DNA of 41,878 nt from Eggerthellaceae bacterium UBA3686 (GTDB taxonomy: Bacteria; Actinomycetota; Coriobacteriia; Coriobacteriales; Eggerthellaceae): positions 1 to 41,878 of the forward strand of contig DFIX01000045.1 in the NCBI GenBank assembly GCA_002371495.1. The letters run 5' to 3'. The notes beneath the pieces were generated by a model, which had not been told where the DNA came from, ran no database searches, and saw only the letters and a list, made by a program, of their open reading frames with translations. Positions 39,718 to 41,878 of the stretch are shown one piece after another (the first letter of the stretch is position 1; each line of letters starts with the position of its first letter). Position numbers and translations under genes: made by a program.

Positions 39718-40878
39718 ATGCCTATCAATCTTGCATCCGAGCATCTGGCGGTCATCAAGGTCGTCGGCGTAGGCGGCGGCGGCACCAACGCCGTCAACCG
39801 CATGGTCGAAGCTGGCGTGCAGGGCGTCGAGTTCATTGCCGTGAACACCGACCGCCAGGCGCTGCTCATGTCGGATGCCGACAAGACCATCCACATCGGC
39901 GAGGATCTGACGCGCGGCCTTGGCGCCGGCGCCAACCCCGAAGTCGGCGCGCAGGCGGCCGAAGAGTCCCGCGACGAGATTCGCCAGGCGCTCGCAGAGG
40001 CCGATATGGTGTTCGTCACCGCAGGTGAAGGCGGCGGCACGGGCACGGGCGCCGCTCCTGTCATCGCGCAGATCGCGCGCGAAGAAGTCGGTGCGCTTAC
40101 CGTGGGCATCGTCACCAAGCCGTTCTCGTTCGAAGGCCGCACGCGCCGCAACCAGGCCGACCAGGGCATCGAGCTTCTGTCGCAGAAGGTCGACACCCTC
40201 ATCGTCATTCCCAACGATCGCCTGCTCGAGGTCGTCGATAAGAAGACCAGCATGCTCGACGCGTTCCGCATCGCAGACGACACGCTGCGCCAGGGCATTC
40301 AGGGCGTCACCGACCTCATCACCATTCCGGGCCTGATCAACCTTGACTTCGCCGACATCCGCACCGTCATGAAGGACGCGGGCACGGCCATGATGGGCAT
40401 CGGCATCGCCTCCGGCGAGAACCGTGCCCTCGACGCAGCCAGTCAGGCCATCAACTCCAGCCTGCTCGAGACTTCGATCTCGGGCGCCACGCGCGTGCTG
40501 TTCAGTATCGCCGGCGGTCCGGACCTGACGCTGACCGAAGTCGACGCCGCGGCCCGTACGGTCGAGGCCTGCGCCGACGAGAGCGCCAACATCATCTACG
40601 GCCAGATCGTCGACGAGTCCATGGGCGACACCATCCGCATCACGGTCATCGCCACGGGCTTCCGCACCGACCCGCGTGCGGCCCAGCAGCGTGATTTCGC
40701 CCGCAACGAGCTGCTGGCCTCCAGCTCGCAGGAGTCTGCTGCTGCCGCATCGGCCAGCCTGTCGGGTATGCCCGGCGTCCAGGCGTCTGCTGCAGCACCT
40801 GCGCAGCGCTCCACGACGCAGGCCAACCGCTTCACTGACGAGGACTACATCCCCGAGTTCCTGCGTCGCCGCAGCTAA
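39718..40878 (+). CDS. ftsZ: Cell division protein FtsZ
   Basis: FtsZ is the tubulin-like GTPase that forms the division ring. The 386-residue protein has the GGGG(TN) nucleotide loop near the start (VGGGGTNAVNRM), the tubulin signature GGGTGTG at 105-111, the T7 loop region with GLINLDFADI (about 203-212), and the C-terminal conserved peptide DYIPEFLRRR that binds FtsA/SepF/ZipA-type partners. The linker is short (about 40 residues, Ala/Ser-rich). The start has AGGGAGAAG upstream and its own promoter. Three bases after its stop the next gene begins. Confidence 0.98.
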   Translation: MPINLASEHLAVIKVVGVGGGGTNAVNRMVEAGVQGVEFIAVNTDRQALLMSDADKTIHIGEDLTRGLGAGANPEVGAQAAEESRDEIRQALAEADMVFVTAGEGGGTGTGAAPVIAQIAREEVGALTVGIVTKPFSFEGRTRRNQADQGIELLSQKVDTLIVIPNDRLLEVVDKKTSMLDAFRIADDTLRQGIQGVTDLITIPGLINLDFADIRTVMKDAGTAMMGIGIASGENRALDAASQAINSSLLETSISGATRVLFSIAGGPDLTLTEVDAAARTVEACADESANIIYGQIVDESMGDTIRITVIATGFRTDPRAAQQRDFARNELLASSSQESAAAASASLSGMPGVQASAAAPAQRSTTQANRFTDEDYIPEFLRRRS

Positions 40879-40881
40879 ACC

Positions 40882-41790
40882 GTGACTTCGCGCGAGCTTC
40901 CATTTCCTTGTCTCGATGCGCTCCCAGTGGGGGCGCATCGCCTTTCTGCGCCCGATGTGGGTGAAGGGAAAGGGGCGAAAGAGCCTGCCGTGCCTGGCAT
41001 CGCTGATGCGGCAGAGTCGGCTGGCGCTCTCGATATCCTGACCGACCAGGCGCTCTTCGAAGCAGTGGGCGTGCGCATTGGTTTTGCCGGCCGTGCGGGC
41101 GGCGTGAGCCAGGGGCCCTATGCTTCGCTCGACTGCGCACTGCACGTGGGCGACGACGAGACGTGCGTGCGCGCGAACCGGAGATTGCTTTTCGAGGCGC
41201 TTGGGGTCGGGGGTGCGCGCGCGATCATCCCCACGCAGGTCCACGGCACTAACGTGCTGGTGGTACGCCCCGGCGACGACTTTGACGCTGCGCAGGAAGC
41301 GGCGTTGGAAGGGGCCGACGCCCTTGTCGTGTCGGCGCCCGAAGTCGGCGCGCTGCTGAACTTCGCCGATTGCCTGCCGCTTGTTATCGTCTCGCCGAGC
41401 GGGGCGTTCGGGGTCGCTCACGCCGGTTGGCGGGGCGCTGTGGCGCATATAGCGGCGAAGACGGCCCGCGCGCTGTCGGCGCTCGACGGATGCGATCCGG
41501 CGCAGTTCAACGCCTATATTGGAGCGCACATCAGAAGCGAGTGCTTCGAGGTGGGCGAAGAGGTGGTCGAGCGCTTCCGCACCGAATTCGGCGAAGTCGC
41601 GATTGCCGATGCGCGTCACGTCAGCCTTGCCGCGGCGGTCACGGCCGATTTGCTCGAAGCGGGTCTCGATGCGCGCCGCATCGCCGATGCGGGCATTTGC
41701 ACGGTATGCCATTCCGACCGCTACTTCTCGTATCGTGCGTCGGGTGGCACCTGCGGCCGCCATGCCGTGGTTGCCCTGCGAATGTCATAA
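40882..41790 (+). CDS. pgeF: PgeF/YfiH-type multicopper-oxidase-like protein
   Basis: The 302-residue protein belongs to the YfiH/PgeF (laccase-domain, DUF152) family. In Escherichia coli it edits peptidoglycan precursors by removing L-Ser from UDP-MurNAc; relatives act on purine nucleosides. The metal-site motifs are present: TQVHG (about 116-120), NFADCLPL (about 158-165) and HAGWRG (about 180-185), plus the C-terminal CTVCHSDRYFSYR. It lies three bases after ftsZ, as commonly seen in division clusters. The start GTG 40882 lacks a Shine-Dalgarno sequence, and the first 50 residues are poorly typical, so the true start may be further in. The stop codon lies inside a REP-like palindrome. Confidence 0.85.
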   Translation: MTSRELPFPCLDALPVGAHRLSAPDVGEGKGAKEPAVPGIADAAESAGALDILTDQALFEAVGVRIGFAGRAGGVSQGPYASLDCALHVGDDETCVRANRRLLFEALGVGGARAIIPTQVHGTNVLVVRPGDDFDAAQEAALEGADALVVSAPEVGALLNFADCLPLVIVSPSGAFGVAHAGWRGAVAHIAAKTARALSALDGCDPAQFNAYIGAHIRSECFEVGEEVVERFRTEFGEVAIADARHVSLAAAVTADLLEAGLDARRIADAGICTVCHSDRYFSYRASGGTCGRHAVVALRMS

Positions 41791-41814
41791 AAAGGGACAG
41801 TCCCTTTTTATGGC
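41784..41814. repeat. REP-like palindrome, GGGACAGTCCC type
   Basis: GTCATAAAAAGGGAC pairs with GTCCCTTTTTATGGC around a single A, with one mismatch at the ends. The left arm contains the stop codon of the preceding gene. Confidence 0.85.
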
Positions 41815-41855
41815 GTAGATGCTGGGGATGTGTATCCTGCCTGGTGCTGTTTGGC

Positions 41856-41878
41856 AAAAATGTGAAAAAAGGGTCAGA
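41856..41878. repeat. REP-like palindrome cut by the window end
   Basis: AAAAATGTGAAAAAAGGG followed by TCAGA is the left arm and core of the GGGTCAGACCC family; the right arm lies beyond the window. Confidence 0.7.

Noticed and set aside
39664..41763. 699-residue minus-strand open frame opposite ftsZ and pgeF
   Set aside because: ftsZ and the YfiH-type gene are unambiguous on the plus strand.
1..41878. tRNA or rRNA genes
   Set aside because: No segment with the conserved T-loop (GGTTCGAATCC-like) and matching acceptor arms, and no rRNA-like stretch, was seen on either strand by eye.

Overview
The window is GC-rich and gene-dense. Its gene content fits an anaerobic, gut-type actinobacterium of the class Coriobacteriia, most likely Eggerthellaceae. 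The indicators are three separate cytoplasmic-type molybdopterin oxidoreductases within 22.5 kb, a LuxR-type regulator fused to about twelve membrane helices, an MFS carrier beside a molybdoenzyme, and VaFE/SpaA-repeat surface proteins. The genus cannot be fixed from the sequence alone. No rRNA, tRNA, CRISPR array, complete insertion sequence or prophage was seen.

Region 1 (1-6860) is a metabolic island: a structured leader and MFS carrier, a tiny flavoprotein-like remnant, a membrane-bound LuxR-family regulator, then a molybdoenzyme with an overlapping small Fe-S protein. This layout resembles the catechol dehydroxylase loci known from Eggerthella and Gordonibacter, but the substrate is unknown. 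Region 2 (6861-11240) carries a large palindromic element, small hypothetical genes, a cytoplasmic ApbE-type flavin transferase and murB. Region 3 (11241-15524, minus strand) is a 1427-residue sortase-anchored adhesin with an N-terminal thioester domain.

Region 4 (16138-20967) encodes a three-subunit Psr/Phs/Dms-like complex: a molybdopterin subunit with an unusual C-terminal extension of three ~91-residue aromatic repeats, a four-cluster ferredoxin subunit, and an NrfD-type membrane subunit. Region 5 (21057-31073) has a divergent TPR protein, then a same-strand series: HdrB-like CCG protein, a third molybdoenzyme, a DUF2064 GT-A-fold transferase, a radical SAM protein resembling the Tes/MJ0619 family, a ferredoxin-DUF169 fusion and a GNAT acetyltransferase. 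This series is the best candidate for an undescribed pathway.

Region 6 (31411-35103, minus strand) holds a secreted HExxH metalloprotease with a Pro/Glu/Ala/Ser-rich tail and a PadR-type regulator. Region 7 (35416-41790) is mostly housekeeping: a CPA1 Na+/H+ antiporter, argS, ftsZ and a pgeF/yfiH-type gene.

Short REP-like palindromes with cores such as GGGTCAGACCC, GGGACAGTCCC and GGGAGTCTCCC are scattered between genes. Several sit exactly on stop codons, so unrelated proteins end in the same residues (-NV) supplied by the repeat. They look like bidirectional terminators derived from a mobile palindromic family.
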